Of a stretch of DNA of 64,000 nucleotides, positions 1-9,704 are shown piece after piece (within the stretch, counting starts at the first letter, position 1; each line of letters opens with the position of its first letter). The notes below the pieces were generated by a model, which worked only from the letters and a program-made list of their open reading frames with translations, was not told the origin of the DNA and did no database searches. Source of the DNA: Neovahlkampfia damariscottae (Eukaryota; Heterolobosea; Selenaionea; Neovahlkampfiida; Neovahlkampfiidae); NCBI GenBank assembly GCA_016618085.1, contig JABLTG010000070.1, forward strand, positions 1-64,000. Direction: 5' to 3'. The position numbers and the translations under genes were made by a program.

Positions 1-13
1 CTAAATATGAGTC

Positions 14-98
14 TGGGTCTATATGATTCAGGCGTTGAGACCCAACTCCTTTCTACTCAATCTGAGTAGATTGCAAGACTGATGAAAATGATCATTTT
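14..98. repeat. Cluster of perfect inverted repeats (two hairpins and a palindrome)
   Basis: Three perfect inverted repeats occur in the first 100 bases. TGGGTCT (14-20) pairs with AGACCCA (38-44). TCTACTCA (52-59) pairs with TGAGTAGA (63-70) around a 3-nt loop. AAAATGATCATTTT (85-98) is a palindrome. The stretch lies just past the stop of the minus-strand phosphatase gene. It may be 3' UTR structure, the end of a structured RNA, or chance in AT-rich DNA. I do not recognise an RNA family. Confidence 0.4.
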
Positions 99-153
99 GG
101 TCACTTTTGCCAGTTTACAAGTGGGTGACAGACTCAACAATAAAAACTTTTAT

Positions 154-872
154 TTATGAATTAATTTTTTTTTTGACTTCTGAAAATTCATTTGATTTTG
201 AAAATTCTGTCAATTGTTTTATGAAAGACAAATTTGGTTCTGCCAACGATCTTTTGGATTTAACGAATTTCAAAGCATCATTCACTGATAAATCCTTTTC
301 AACCATAATATAAGCCACTACAACAGTGGAACTTCTTGATTTCCCTTGAGCACAATGAACAGCAACATTTTCACCATTAGAAACACATTCATCAATAAAT
401 ACAATACTTTCAATTAATTGATCCCATTTAGTATCCTTCCATAATTTTTGATCATGAGTATCCATCCAGTGCAAATTTAAAACTTTCAAGTTCATTTTTT
501 CTTGATATTGTTTGACTTTTCTAGCCCAAGGTGGAAACATTTTATCCAAACCATCTGCTGTGTTAATGATTTTTGTTATTTTATTTCCTTCTAGAAAGTC
601 TTTATCCCAGATATTCATGCCACCTAAAAATAAAGATCCTTTTTCATTGATTATTAAAGAACCAGGTGATTTATTTGCTAATTCAATGGCAAGTTCGATA
701 TGTTCATCTTTGATGGATTCATCTTTTTTTTTTTCAGTTTTTTTTTTTTTTTACCTTTGTGGTCATGCAATTCATGTCCACAATTTGAACATTTTATTCT
801 TTTGAATTTATTTGGTGAAAATTCCACACAATCAACAATACCTTTGAAATTCACTTGTGTCCGCAAACTCAT
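154..872 (-). CDS. Dual-specificity protein phosphatase with N-terminal zinc-ribbon-like segment
   Basis: Predicted cysteine phosphatase that would dephosphorylate Ser/Thr/Tyr residues. Two exons (872-755, 722-154) give 228 residues; the 32-nt intron is almost pure A/T. The signature HCAQGKSRS lies near residue 163 (nucleophile Cys), and Asp near residue 127 in HWMDT is the likely general acid. The N-terminus has a short C-x2-C plus His motif (CSNCGHELHDH) that could bind zinc. Start chosen at the first ATG; a GTG lies just upstream. It is divergent from deoxyhypusine synthase, and the 280-nt gap holds several ATTGG motifs. The phosphatase fold is secure; the substrate is unknown. Confidence 0.9.
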
Positions 873-1125
873 CACACAGACACTTTGCAGTTTATTTTTA
901 GAATCTGATTCTTATTGGTTTGGAGAATTATATACTGCTTCAAGAGTCTCAGTAGAGAATTGACGAAAATTTTGTATAATAAAATTTTTTGGTTGTAAAT
1001 AAAAAGATTCTTATTGGTTGTTCAATCTCAGATGTGAAGTAAATCTCAAAATGAACGTTGTAAAATCATTGGAAAAAGAAATCTTGAAGCATCAATTTGG
1101 AGAATGATAAATTCTTATTCTTCTT

Positions 1126-1130
1126 ATTGG
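1126..1130 (+). promoter_or_regulatory. CCAAT box (ATTGG) before deoxyhypusine synthase
   Basis: ATTGG ends 26 nt before the ATG at 1156. Further copies lie near 914-918 and 1014-1018 in the gap shared with the divergent phosphatase gene. This motif recurs near many starts in the window. Confidence 0.45.
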
Positions 1131-1155
1131 TTAAAACAAATTAAAATTGAACATC

Positions 1156-2309
1156 ATGAGTAAAGAACAAAAAGTGCCAGAAATCAGTCAAAATGCTGTA
1201 TTAGTCAAAAGCGAAAAAGATAATACTTTATTAGATGAAAACAAAATTGTGAAAGGCTATGACTTTAACCAAGGAGTTGACTATGAAAAGTTACTTTCTT
1301 CATATCTTTTTTCAGGATTTCAAGCAACAAATTATGGTCTTGCTGTTAAAGAAATTCAAAAAATGGTAACAAAAAAAAACAAATATTTACTGTTCATAGA
1401 TCAATTGGAGATTATCCGATGAAGAAATCAAAGAAGACGAAGATGAAGAATACAAAGATCCAAAAGTCAGAAAAGAAACAAAGTGCAAAATATTTCTTGG
1501 ATATACTTCAAATTTAGTTTCTGCAGGTGTCAGAGATATCATTCGTTATTTAGTTCAAAATAAAAAAATTGACGTGATTGTGTCAACAGCTGGTGGAATT
1601 GAAGAAGATTTCATCAAGTGTTTAGCACCTACTTATGTTGGTGATTTCAATTTGAATGGTGAATCACTTCGAAAAAAAGGTATTAACAGAATTGGAAATT
1701 TATTAGTTCCAAATGATAATTACTGTAAATTTGAAGATTGGATAATTCCAATTTTTGATGAAATGTTAAAAGAACAAAAAGAAAAAGATGTTAAATGGAC
1801 ACCTTCAAAAGTTATTCATCGTTTAGGTCTTGAAATTAATCATGAAGATTCAATCTATTATTGGGCAGCTAAAAATAACATTCCTGTTTATTCACCAGCT
1901 TTAACTGATGGTTCTATTGGTGATATGTTGTATTTTCATTCCTTTAGAAATCCAGGTTTGATAATTGACCTTGTTGCAGATATCAGAGCAATGAATAGTG
2001 AATGCGTTTTTGCTAAAAAAACAGGTGAAATTATACTTGGAGGAGGCCTTGTAAAACATCATATTAACAAGTAATTATTCTTTTGTTTTCATTTTTAATT
2101 CATTTAGCGCTAATTTAATGAGAAATGGAGCGGATTTTGCTGTTTTTGTAAATACAGGTCAAGAATTTGATGGAAGTGATTCAGGAGCGAGACCAGATGA
2201 AGCTAAATCATGGGGTAAAATCAAAGCAGAATCAAAGGCAATCAAAATCTATGGAGATGCCACATTAGTTTTTCCATTATTAGTTGCTCAAACATTCGCA
2301 AAACAATAG
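1156..2309 (+). CDS. DHPS: Deoxyhypusine synthase
   Basis: Transfers an aminobutyl group from spermidine to a lysine of eIF5A, the first step of hypusine formation, in the cytosol. Three exons (1156-1365, 1400-2070, 2108-2309; introns 34 and 37 nt) encode 360 residues, close to the family's usual size. Recognisable family motifs are [42 protein letters not shown] across the second intron, [14 protein letters not shown], and SWGKI, whose lysine corresponds to the active-site Lys of the human enzyme. ATG 1156 was chosen over an in-frame TTG nine bases upstream. Nothing odd apart from the tiny introns. Confidence 0.97.
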
Positions 2310-2405
2310 TTGATTTAAACAGTAAAATATTTATTTTGCTGCTGACTCATAAGCAATAACTGCTCTAATAAAACTAATTTTTTAATAATTAAAAACAATT
2401 TCTTT

Positions 2406-2848
2406 TTACCTTCCCAAATAAAAAATAAAAAGAATCAAGTAATAAATTATTTTTGTAATTGCTTCTGTTTTTCTTGATTTGACTTCATTATAAAGTTCTG
2501 AAGCATCTAGTAAATAAGTATTATCAATGAACCTTTTTCCGTGATATAAAAGTATTGGAAGGTTCACAAGGATACCAATATAAGTACTTTTGAAAAAAAA
2601 TAATAAAACAATATTGAGTAATGTATGTGCTATATATTCAATTTTAATCATTATATTCAAATTTCTAAAAATTTATGAATAAAAAAAAAATACCTTGAAA
2701 GACCTATTGAAGATATATGATTATGTTCGTATTCAAGAAATGAAATGAGCTAATTTGGTTAGTTTTACTTTTTAATTACATATGCACCGTTTAAAAATGG
2801 AAAAAGAACTGAAAATAACCACACAAAAAGCCAAAGTATGAAAATCAT
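2406..2848 (-). CDS. CNIH: Cornichon/Erv14 family cargo receptor
   Basis: ER-export cargo receptor expected in COPII vesicles. Three exons (2848-2780, 2749-2694, 2664-2406) with 30- and 29-nt introns give 127 residues, near the family norm. Three hydrophobic segments are visible. Cornichon features include an N-terminal membrane helix, LISFLEYEHNHISSIG matching the lumenal loop, then IEYIAHTLL and LVNLPILLYHGKRF, and a C-terminal YYLILFIFYL helix. The first two exons are short and would be missed without splicing. An ATTGG lies 37 nt upstream of the start, in the gap to the neighbouring PPC decarboxylase gene. Confidence 0.9.
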
Positions 2849-2926
2849 GGTTGAAGAAAAATGGTGATGTGGTGGCAAAAATTGATTGGATACTTTAAAG
2901 CAATGACGATTGGATGGAAAAATTTT

Positions 2927-3596
2927 TTATTCTTTTTCGATTCTTTTTGATTCTTCTTCAATTTTGTCAATAATTGTTTCTAATTTTGCCATTGCTCCTT
3001 TTCCATGATCACCACACATGAGTATTTTCACAATTGAATCAACTACTATCACATTTAATCCATTTTGAAGAATGTTCAGTTGCTAAAATATTAACATTTT
3101 GATATTAATTACTTTTTCAGTGAATGGATGTTCATACATTTCTGTGTTCATTGCTGGTGCCACAATGAATGACTTTTTTGGATTTTTGAATTCCCAAGCT
3201 CGACATATTGATGTCAATAAGTTATCAGCCAATCCATTTGATAATTTAGCCAACGTATTTGCATCTAATGGTGCAATTACAAGTATATCTGCCCATTTTC
3301 TTAACTAATTTTTTCAGAAAGAATTTTTTTTACTTCAATGTGCAAGACTGGATCACCTCTATTACTCCATGCATTCCATTCATCGATGTCTGTGTGATAT
3401 TTTATTTTCGAATTTTTTAAATTTTCCTTTCCAATGAAATGAAGTGAATTTTCTGTTGGTACAATTATGACTTCATGTTTGTTTTTTATTAACATTTCAG
3501 CTATTTCTATCGTTTTGATAGCTTAGAAAATTTAGTTCATTGTGATTTTTGTTTCTTACATGCCACACTACCCGTGCTGCAAAGAAGTATTTTCAT
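2927..3596 (-). CDS. PPCDC: Phosphopantothenoylcysteine decarboxylase
   Basis: FMN-dependent decarboxylation of 4'-phosphopantothenoylcysteine in coenzyme A synthesis. Four exons (3596-3560, 3521-3334, 3304-3113, 3082-2927), introns 38, 29 and 30 nt, give 190 residues, a normal length. Motifs are the N-terminal flavin-binding STGSVAS, DEWNAWSNRGDPVLHIEL, IAPLDANTLAKLSNGLADNL, PAMNTEMYEHP and MCGDHGKGAMA. No pantothenate-cysteine ligase fusion is present. An ATTGG at 3612-3616 sits 16 nt from the start codon. Confidence 0.94.
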
Positions 3597-3611
3597 TATC
3601 CAGTTGATTTG

Positions 3612-3616
3612 ATTGG
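3612..3616 (-). promoter_or_regulatory. CCAAT box before PPC decarboxylase
   Basis: ATTGG on the plus strand, so CCAAT in the direction of the gene, 16 nt upstream of the ATG complement at 3596. It belongs to the recurrent TGATTGGAT-type sequence seen before other genes. Confidence 0.45.
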
Positions 3617-3733
3617 ATAGAAGGAGAAATCTTTAAAAATTGATAAATTTATAGTATTTCCTTTAAAATTGACTTCTAATTTTAGTTCAAATTCCACCAA
3701 TCAAACATCAACTTTGTAAAATCCTCAATTCAC

Positions 3734-4510
3734 ATGGAAGATGTGTATTTATCACTTTTCAAAAATCTGGAAGGGATATATCTCGGACATTATGGTCCAC
3801 ATGGTTTTGAGATTATAGAACTGAAATACACTCTGATCGACACATTCGAAAAATACAAAACTCATAAATTAATAGCAACGAAATTGACAGGTAACTACTA
3901 AAAAATAATTAAATTTTCCATATTTTTAGGTGATACTTATGTACCAAAAGATCAAATCACTTTCTTTATTGAACATCCAGCAAATTCAAATTCAACAATT
4001 TGTATTTTTCCAATAACAGGAAAAGGTCAAATTGCAGACTTTGGATTTAACAATCCGCGATATATCAATGGAAAATTAATCTCCATTTTAGATGATTTTT
4101 CAGCATTTCTTTTTCAATTTGGTGGAAGTTCATTTGGATTTCCAATGATGTATTTTCGAAGAGATAAAAAATTCAATGATCTTGAAAATATTTCATCAAT
4201 AGAAGAGTCATTGACTTTCAATAGAATGAACGATTACGCTCAATCTTTGAGTATGCAAATTGATAATATTGATTATATGGTTGGAGGAAAAAAAAGCGCT
4301 TCTTTTTCTTTGATTGAAGAATGTACTGATTTATTTGAATTTGATGAAAATGAGCCACAAGATTGTGTAATCTGTTTAAATAAAATAATTAAAGAGAAAT
4401 GTCGAAAAATTAAATTATGTAATCATTTATTTCATCAAGAATGTATTGAAAAATGGTTATTGAGATGTAAAGAATGTCCATTATGCAGGCAATCAATAGA
4501 AAAAGAATAA
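3734..4510 (+). CDS. RING-H2 E3 ligase with FBXO31-type domain
   Basis: Probable ubiquitin ligase. Exons 3734-3890 and 3930-4510 (39-nt intron) give 245 residues. The N-terminal two-thirds resembles the substrate-binding domain of FBXO31 (cyclin D1-binding/DUF3506 type): GIYLGHYGPHGFEIIELKY, LIATKLTGDTYVPKDQITF and a downstream FGGSSFGF. The C-terminus is a complete C3H2C3 RING: CVIC, then C-x-H-x2-H-x2-C, then CPLC. FBXO31 itself carries an F-box for SCF recruitment, so here a RING appears to replace it. Family assignment of the N-terminal domain is from motif memory. CCAAT at 3697-3701. Confidence 0.8.
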
Positions 4511-4710
4511 AAATAAAATGAATAAATTGTGTGTATTTACTGTAATTTTAAAAGAGAAATTGGGACTGAAAAAAATCGTGTTGATGCATTATTTAAGAGA
4601 GCAACTTGACCATATATTTTCATTTTTCTTTAATCTCAAATGCTAATATGTTCATAACTGCCAGTTACATAAATATGTAATGCAGACATAAAAACAATGA
4701 AAATTCTTGT

Positions 4711-4715
4711 CCAAT
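4711..4715 (+). promoter_or_regulatory. CCAAT box before TPR/F-box gene
   Basis: CCAAT 20 nt upstream of the chosen ATG at 4735, in a 224-nt intergenic gap with no other visible feature. Confidence 0.4.
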
Positions 4716-4734
4716 CAAGTCTTTGTGTTTCAAA

Positions 4735-6237
4735 ATGGGTTTTTATGATGAAATGAAAAAAAGTAGACCTAAACAACATCCATTAAGAGGACCTATTTCT
4801 TTAATATATATACCTCTAGTAATTGTTATGCATACCTATGAAGATTTTGCTTCTGATGTTGAATTTACAAAGAAATATTTTCAAAAAAATTCTTCTTCAG
4901 TTTCATCAAAAAATGAAAAGTTGACAAATTCACAACAATTAAAACTTGATGTTGAAGAATTAAAAAAAACATTCCAAAAATCAATTCAAGAAGAGGAAAA
5001 AAGCTCAACAGAATTTATAACAGAAGAAAAAAGTTATCATGACTTATTGAAAGATTTTAGAACGACTATTCAAATTACAAACGACAAAAAAGAAAATATA
5101 CACTTAAATTATGCGATGGAATATTTCAAAGAAGGAAAATTAAAATTATCACTGGAACATCTCCAAGAAGCTTTATCAATTACACCAACAAATTATTTCG
5201 CTTTATTTTTATCATCAATGATTCATCAAAGATTAGGAAATGCAGAAGAATCAATAAAATTATCAAAAAAATCCATTTCCAATTATGAAATTGAAATTGG
5301 TTTAGAAAAATATAAACCAAAAAGAGAAAGATTAAAAAATTATTATAATTTATCTTTGGAACAAAAAAAAGATCATTTTTGGAATAAAATAACATTACAA
5401 GAAAAAAAATATGAAAGATTAATGCCAAGAGATGAATTATTAAAATATCATCTTTCATTATTATTTTATTCAAATTATTTTTCAGAAGGAATTGAATTTA
5501 TTGAAAGTGAAGAAAAATTTTTAAAAGAAAATGAAGGTTTTTATAATTTTCAAAAAGGAAATTATTATTATATTAATAGAAATTTTGAAAAATCAATTCC
5601 ATTTTTTTTAGAATCTTTAAAATTACTTTATGAAGTTGATAAATGTAAAAAAATGTTATTCATGTGTTATAAAAGAAAAAAAGATGAAAAAAATCTTGAA
5701 GCTTTTAAAAATGAAAAAAATATTGAATTTCAATTTCCTGAATGTGATTTGTATACTTTACCTCCAGAACTTATTGAATTATTAATTCATTTCATGGACA
5801 ATAATAGTTTAATTGCATTTTCATCAACATGTAGAGATTATAGAAATGGTATTGCATCCTCAAAATTTAATAGAATTTTTCAACTTTCTGAATTACAATA
5901 TGATTTCACTACAAAAAAAGTTTTGGAAGATATTTCATTTACAGAATTTGTAAAGAATATACAAAGAATATTTAATGAATTTCCATTTCAAAATGAATTT
6001 TTATCTTTAAATATTGGAAGATCAAATATTTTACATCATTTATTACTCATTTATGAAGGATATCCAATTGGAATTACAAAAATTGTTATTATTCCTGATG
6101 ATATGGAAAAGGATAAGGTGGAGTCATTGAATAATGAATCATTTTGGTTCATGTATAGATCTGAATTTTTGATGAATTTACTTAATGAAACAGTAATTGA
6201 TGATATTACTTGGGACAGCAATCTCAAGGAAAAATAA
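4735..6237 (+). CDS. TPR and F-box protein
   Basis: Single exon, 500 residues. The middle (about residues 120-330) shows TPR-like helical pairs, for example YAMEYFKEGKLKLSLEHLQE and ALFLSSMIHQRLGNAEES. An F-box follows near residue 340: LPPELIELLIHFMDNNSLIA, then FSSTCRDYRN. The F-box would bind SKP1 in an SCF ubiquitin ligase, with the TPRs as a possible substrate or partner surface. This order is TPR then F-box, with a non-repeat C-terminal tail of about 150 residues. ATG 4735 was used; a later in-frame ATG near 4831 is an alternative because the first 30 residues are hydrophobic and atypical. Substrate unknown. Confidence 0.75.
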   Translation: MGFYDEMKKSRPKQHPLRGPISLIYIPLVIVMHTYEDFASDVEFTKKYFQKNSSSVSSKNEKLTNSQQLKLDVEELKKTFQKSIQEEEKSSTEFITEEKSYHDLLKDFRTTIQITNDKKENIHLNYAMEYFKEGKLKLSLEHLQEALSITPTNYFALFLSSMIHQRLGNAEESIKLSKKSISNYEIEIGLEKYKPKRERLKNYYNLSLEQKKDHFWNKITLQEKKYERLMPRDELLKYHLSLLFYSNYFSEGIEFIESEEKFLKENEGFYNFQKGNYYYINRNFEKSIPFFLESLKLLYEVDKCKKMLFMCYKRKKDEKNLEAFKNEKNIEFQFPECDLYTLPPELIELLIHFMDNNSLIAFSSTCRDYRNGIASSKFNRIFQLSELQYDFTTKKVLEDISFTEFVKNIQRIFNEFPFQNEFLSLNIGRSNILHHLLLIYEGYPIGITKIVIIPDDMEKDKVESLNNESFWFMYRSEFLMNLLNETVIDDITWDSNLKEK

Positions 6238-6530
6238 TTTGAAAGGTCAACTAATATAAAATTGTATTTTATGGTAAAAAAGAGACATCAATCATTTTTA
6301 AAATTGAAATTTTTTTTTTTCGATTGTATGTTCTGATACGAGACACTCAAATAATATAATTTTGGAGATTTTTATCAACAATCGGAAAAGGAATTGATAA
6401 AAACTGAGATATTTCAAATTATTTGACAAAGGAGGTGAGTTTACCAAAGAAAAATAACCAGAAGTCAACAACAATTTCTTGTCAGCCAATCATTTCATTG
6501 TTGACCTTCAATAAGTCTCCTTTGTCTGCA

Positions 6531-7520
6531 ATGGAAACAGAAAAACAATGGCAAATGTTTGTGTTTGGAGGTAAAAATAAAAAAAATAAATAAAAAACAA
6601 AAGGAATTTCTTCTGTTTGTGGAGCAATGGCAACAATGCCTTTGGATGTTATCAAAGTTCGATTGCAACTTCAAGAAAAAAAAATATATAAACATTCTTT
6701 GGATGCACTGATAACTATAACAAGGAAAGAAGGTTTCTTAGCTTTATTTCATGGTGTATCACCAGCATGTATCAGACAAGCAACATACGGTAAAAAGAAA
6801 AAAACATTAACTTTTAGGAACTTGTAAATTTGGAATTTATGGATTATTTAGAACGGCAATGGATTTAGATTCTTCAGAAGTTTCTTTTCCGAAAAGATTT
6901 ATCGCCGCTTTTGGTTCTGGTGCTATCGCTTCTGCTCTTTTCACACCAACTGATTTGGTAAAAACAAGAATGCAAGCAGTAAATGCACCTTCAAGAAATT
7001 ATAAAGGTTTTATAGATGCAGCAATAAAAATAAAAAAATCAGAAGGCATAACTGCTTTATATCATGGATTCAAGCCAACAGGTTTCATCTATTAAATTTA
7101 ACACAAAAAGGTTTACGAGGAGGTGTTGTTACAGGTGTTGAATTTTCATTGTATGACTCAATTAAACTTAAATTATTACAAATGAAGATCATTGAAGATG
7201 GTGTTTTGTTGCATTTTGGAGCATCTTTTATAACAGTTTTTTTTTCATCAATAATTTCAAATCCTTTTGATGTCACAAAATCCAGAATTTTGAATCAATC
7301 TAAAGATAATATACTTTATAAATCTGCCACGGATTGTTTTATTAAAACAATTAAAAATGAAGGAGTATTGGCTCTCTGGAAAGGTAAAGAAGAAAAGTAA
7401 AAATTAAACAACACACAAAAAGGTGTTGTTCCGTTTTATCTCAAAAATTGTCCTTTAGTTGTAATTTCATTTGTAGTTTTTGAACAATTAGTCAAACTTG
7501 CAAAATATTTTGAGACTTAA
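6531..7520 (+). CDS. Mitochondrial carrier (SLC25), dicarboxylate/UCP-like group
   Basis: Inner-membrane solute carrier. Five exons (6531-6570, 6604-6789, 6818-7081, 7111-7383, 7423-7520), introns 28-39 nt, give 286 residues, typical of the three-repeat fold. Each repeat has its Px[DE]xx[KR] signature: PLDVIKVRLQLQ, PTDLVKTRMQA, PFDVTKSRILNQ. The segment RQATYGTCKFGIY resembles the UCP/BMCP and dicarboxylate/oxoglutarate branch, but the transported substrate cannot be fixed by eye. The first exon is only 40 nt. CCAAT at 6486-6490. Confidence 0.92.
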
Positions 7521-7572
7521 AAAAGACGAAAAAAAATTAACAAAGATTTCATAATAACATTTTTTTGAAAAA

Positions 7573-8527
7573 TTAAACTTTAATATCTGAGGCACGAATA
7601 ACATCTTCTTCTTTTCCTTCTAATACTACGACAACTTTTGTTCCTGGTTTTTCTGTTTGATTTTTATGAAAAACTTCGACTGATAAAGTTCTGAAATTAT
7701 AAGTGCTTAAATTTGCGACTGTAATTCCTGGTAGTTTGGAAACTTCACATGTAACAACAGCCATTCTTTTTAAACCGTTAATTTGGAACATCATTTGTAA
7801 ATATTTTTGTTGGTAACCTATTTTTTCTTTTATTGCATTTAAAATCCAATTTATATATCCTAAATCTTGAGTACTAATTGAACCATTTTTAAAATCATAA
7901 CCAAATGATTTGAATTTTGATGGTGTGATTGGTCTACCAAGTAATTCACCAACTTGAGGATCATTAAGAACTTTGTTCAAAGCTACACGATAAACTTGAG
8001 TTGCTTTAAACTCAAATGATCTCTTTGTAACATAAATTGCCATTGAAATACTGGCAGCAGTCCAAAAACCAGCCCAAAATGACCAACGTCCGATTTGTTC
8101 AAAAGTTCTAAAAGGTTTAATTAATTAGTAATGTTGTTTACAAATTTGTGAAGAAACTCCACACTTTATATCCTGTATAAATTGCTATCACTGATATTCC
8201 AGCAATCATTGCATATCTCACTACTAAATTGCCCCATAAGCTAAATAAAGTTGTCCAGAAACCTTTTTCTTCTGGTACTTTTTTATCAAGTTCTTCATCA
8301 AAAATTTTTTCTTTTTCTTCTTTTGTTTTGAAATCTTCTTTTTTTTCTGCGTTGTTGTAGAATCTGAGCTGTGTTTTCACGGGTTTTAAATTTAATTTTA
8401 CATGGGTTGTTTTATTTAAAAATTGTAAATTCTTTGTTAAATGTTTCAGTTGATTTCTTTGTCTCAGCATTTTGTTGGTGGATTTTTCAAAACAATTTGA
8501 TTTGTCAACTTTTAATGTACAATCCAT
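7573..8527 (-). CDS. Tim21/Coa1-like mitochondrial inner-membrane protein
   Basis: Two exons (8527-8142, 8107-7573; 34-nt intron) give 306 residues. The N-terminus is basic and poor in acids, like a mitochondrial presequence. Two hydrophobic segments follow (around VRYAMIAGISVIAIYTGY and WAGFWTAASISMAIYV). A soluble domain then contains VYRVALNKVLNDPQVGELLG, reminiscent of Tim21 and Coa1 (short helix, then hP-x-V-x-ELLG, then a beta-rich tail). Joining the exons is required, since neither half alone has both membrane segments. Family call is tentative; a respiratory-complex assembly or TIM23 role is inference. Confidence 0.5.
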
Positions 8528-8625
8528 TGTTGAAAAATCAAATATTTAGAATAATTTATAAATAGTGAAAGACTTTTCTGTTCCAGGAGTTTTTCATTGG
8601 ATTTATGTCTCGACTCAGGACTGTG

Positions 8626-8630
8626 ATTGG
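8626..8630 (+). promoter_or_regulatory. CCAAT box before first secreted Cys-rich gene
   Basis: ATTGG 18 nt before the ATG at 8649; a second ATTGG lies at 8596-8600 between this gene and the divergent Tim21-like gene. Confidence 0.4.
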
Positions 8631-8648
8631 TCAAAATCAAAACCAACA

Positions 8649-9287
8649 ATGCTTTCCAAAACAACTTTTGCCGTTTTGTGCGTCATGTTTTGTTTGGCTT
8701 TATCAGGATCAACTTCATGTGTCAGTGGTGAAGTTGTCGCACTTGACACACTCAATTCCGAATTTGAAACACTCGGAACAACTCAATCAATCATTAGCTC
8801 AACTAGCACTTCTGAGATTAAAGAAGAACAAAAAACTTGTTCAGAATGTTCAAAACACGCTGTGGAAAATGAAGCAAAAGGAATTCCATATTGTCAAGTG
8901 ACTTGTAGTAACATTTGTCCTGGTTCCAACAATGATGGCAGATATCTCATTCGTGTGCAAAAAAGTATTTTCAATATTCGTTTCATCAATAGATGGATTG
9001 GTGGATCATATAAAAGATGTAAAAAAAGTTCTGCAAAAAATGGAATCAAAAGTTGTGTTTGTTCTTACATGTTAAAAGGATTTAGAATTCCATTTGTGCA
9101 AAGAAATCTTCTTCAAGATGCTATTTATAAAACTTGTAATTGCAGAGGAGTTGTCAAAAAAAAAAGATTTAGATTTAGATTGAGAAAAGGTTTATTTGGT
9201 GCACGTACTCTTGAAACAAAAGCAAAACAACTTGAAGAAAAAGCTAAACAATTGGAAGAAAGTGCAAAAACATTAGAAGTTGAATAA
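8649..9287 (+). CDS. Secreted cysteine-rich protein, paralogue 1
   Basis: Unrecognised family, 212 residues, single exon. The chosen ATG gives a clear signal peptide (MLSKTTFAVLCVMFCLALSG). An N-terminal linker is followed by a Cys domain with pattern TCxxC ... YCQVTC ... C ... RC ... CVC ... CNC, spaced like the neighbour at 9705. A basic stretch and a C-terminal heptad-like repeat (AKQLEEKAKQLEESAKTLE), probably a coiled coil, end the protein. The paralogue lacks that tail. Secretion and disulphide bonding are inferred; function unknown. Its tandem neighbour and the shared cysteine spacing argue for local duplication. Confidence 0.8.
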   Translation: MLSKTTFAVLCVMFCLALSGSTSCVSGEVVALDTLNSEFETLGTTQSIISSTSTSEIKEEQKTCSECSKHAVENEAKGIPYCQVTCSNICPGSNNDGRYLIRVQKSIFNIRFINRWIGGSYKRCKKSSAKNGIKSCVCSYMLKGFRIPFVQRNLLQDAIYKTCNCRGVVKKKRFRFRLRKGLFGARTLETKAKQLEEKAKQLEESAKTLEVE

Positions 9288-9704
9288 AGTGAAATAATTA
9301 TTTGAAAAAATGGTGTTTTTCTATGATGATGCCCTCTTCATTTATTTGAATGACAATGTCAATTTTGAAATGGTTCGTTCAATGTTCTGATGACTCATGA
9401 CTGAGAAGAAAATTGTTGGAACAGTTTTTTTGTTCACAAATTTCAATTTTTAAGGGTATTCGAGTGATATTCTTCGAGATTCTATTGGACAGTCATTGGA
9501 AAATGTAATTTGAACCAGAAGATCCAAAAATGGTGATTCCAACATTCGTTTTCGGATAATTTGTTTTTCAACTATTTTAATATCTCAACTGTTTTAAAGT
9601 TCTCAAGGTGAATTTCCAATCTGACAAGTAATCATTTTGATTGGAAATAAATTCTAACGTTTTCAATTGGCCAACAATTTAGATACTTTGTCCAAGTCAA
9701 CAGG
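9288..9704. other. Intergenic gap between the secreted paralogues
   Basis: 417 nt without a convincing gene. It contains ATTGG at 9666-9670 about 35 nt before the second paralogue. It also has a 13-mer (AATGGTTCGTTCA, 9369-9381) that recurs at 58601-58613. Otherwise I see nothing. Confidence 0.5.

Noticed and set aside
512-805. Plus-strand frames across the phosphatase gene
   Set aside because: They lie opposite clear DUSP exons, lack any family motif, and contain the A/T intron.
6298-6489. Minus-strand frame between the TPR/F-box and carrier genes
   Set aside because: No ATG start and composition like untranslated DNA; I checked it as a possible inverted relic of the neighbouring gene and saw no match.
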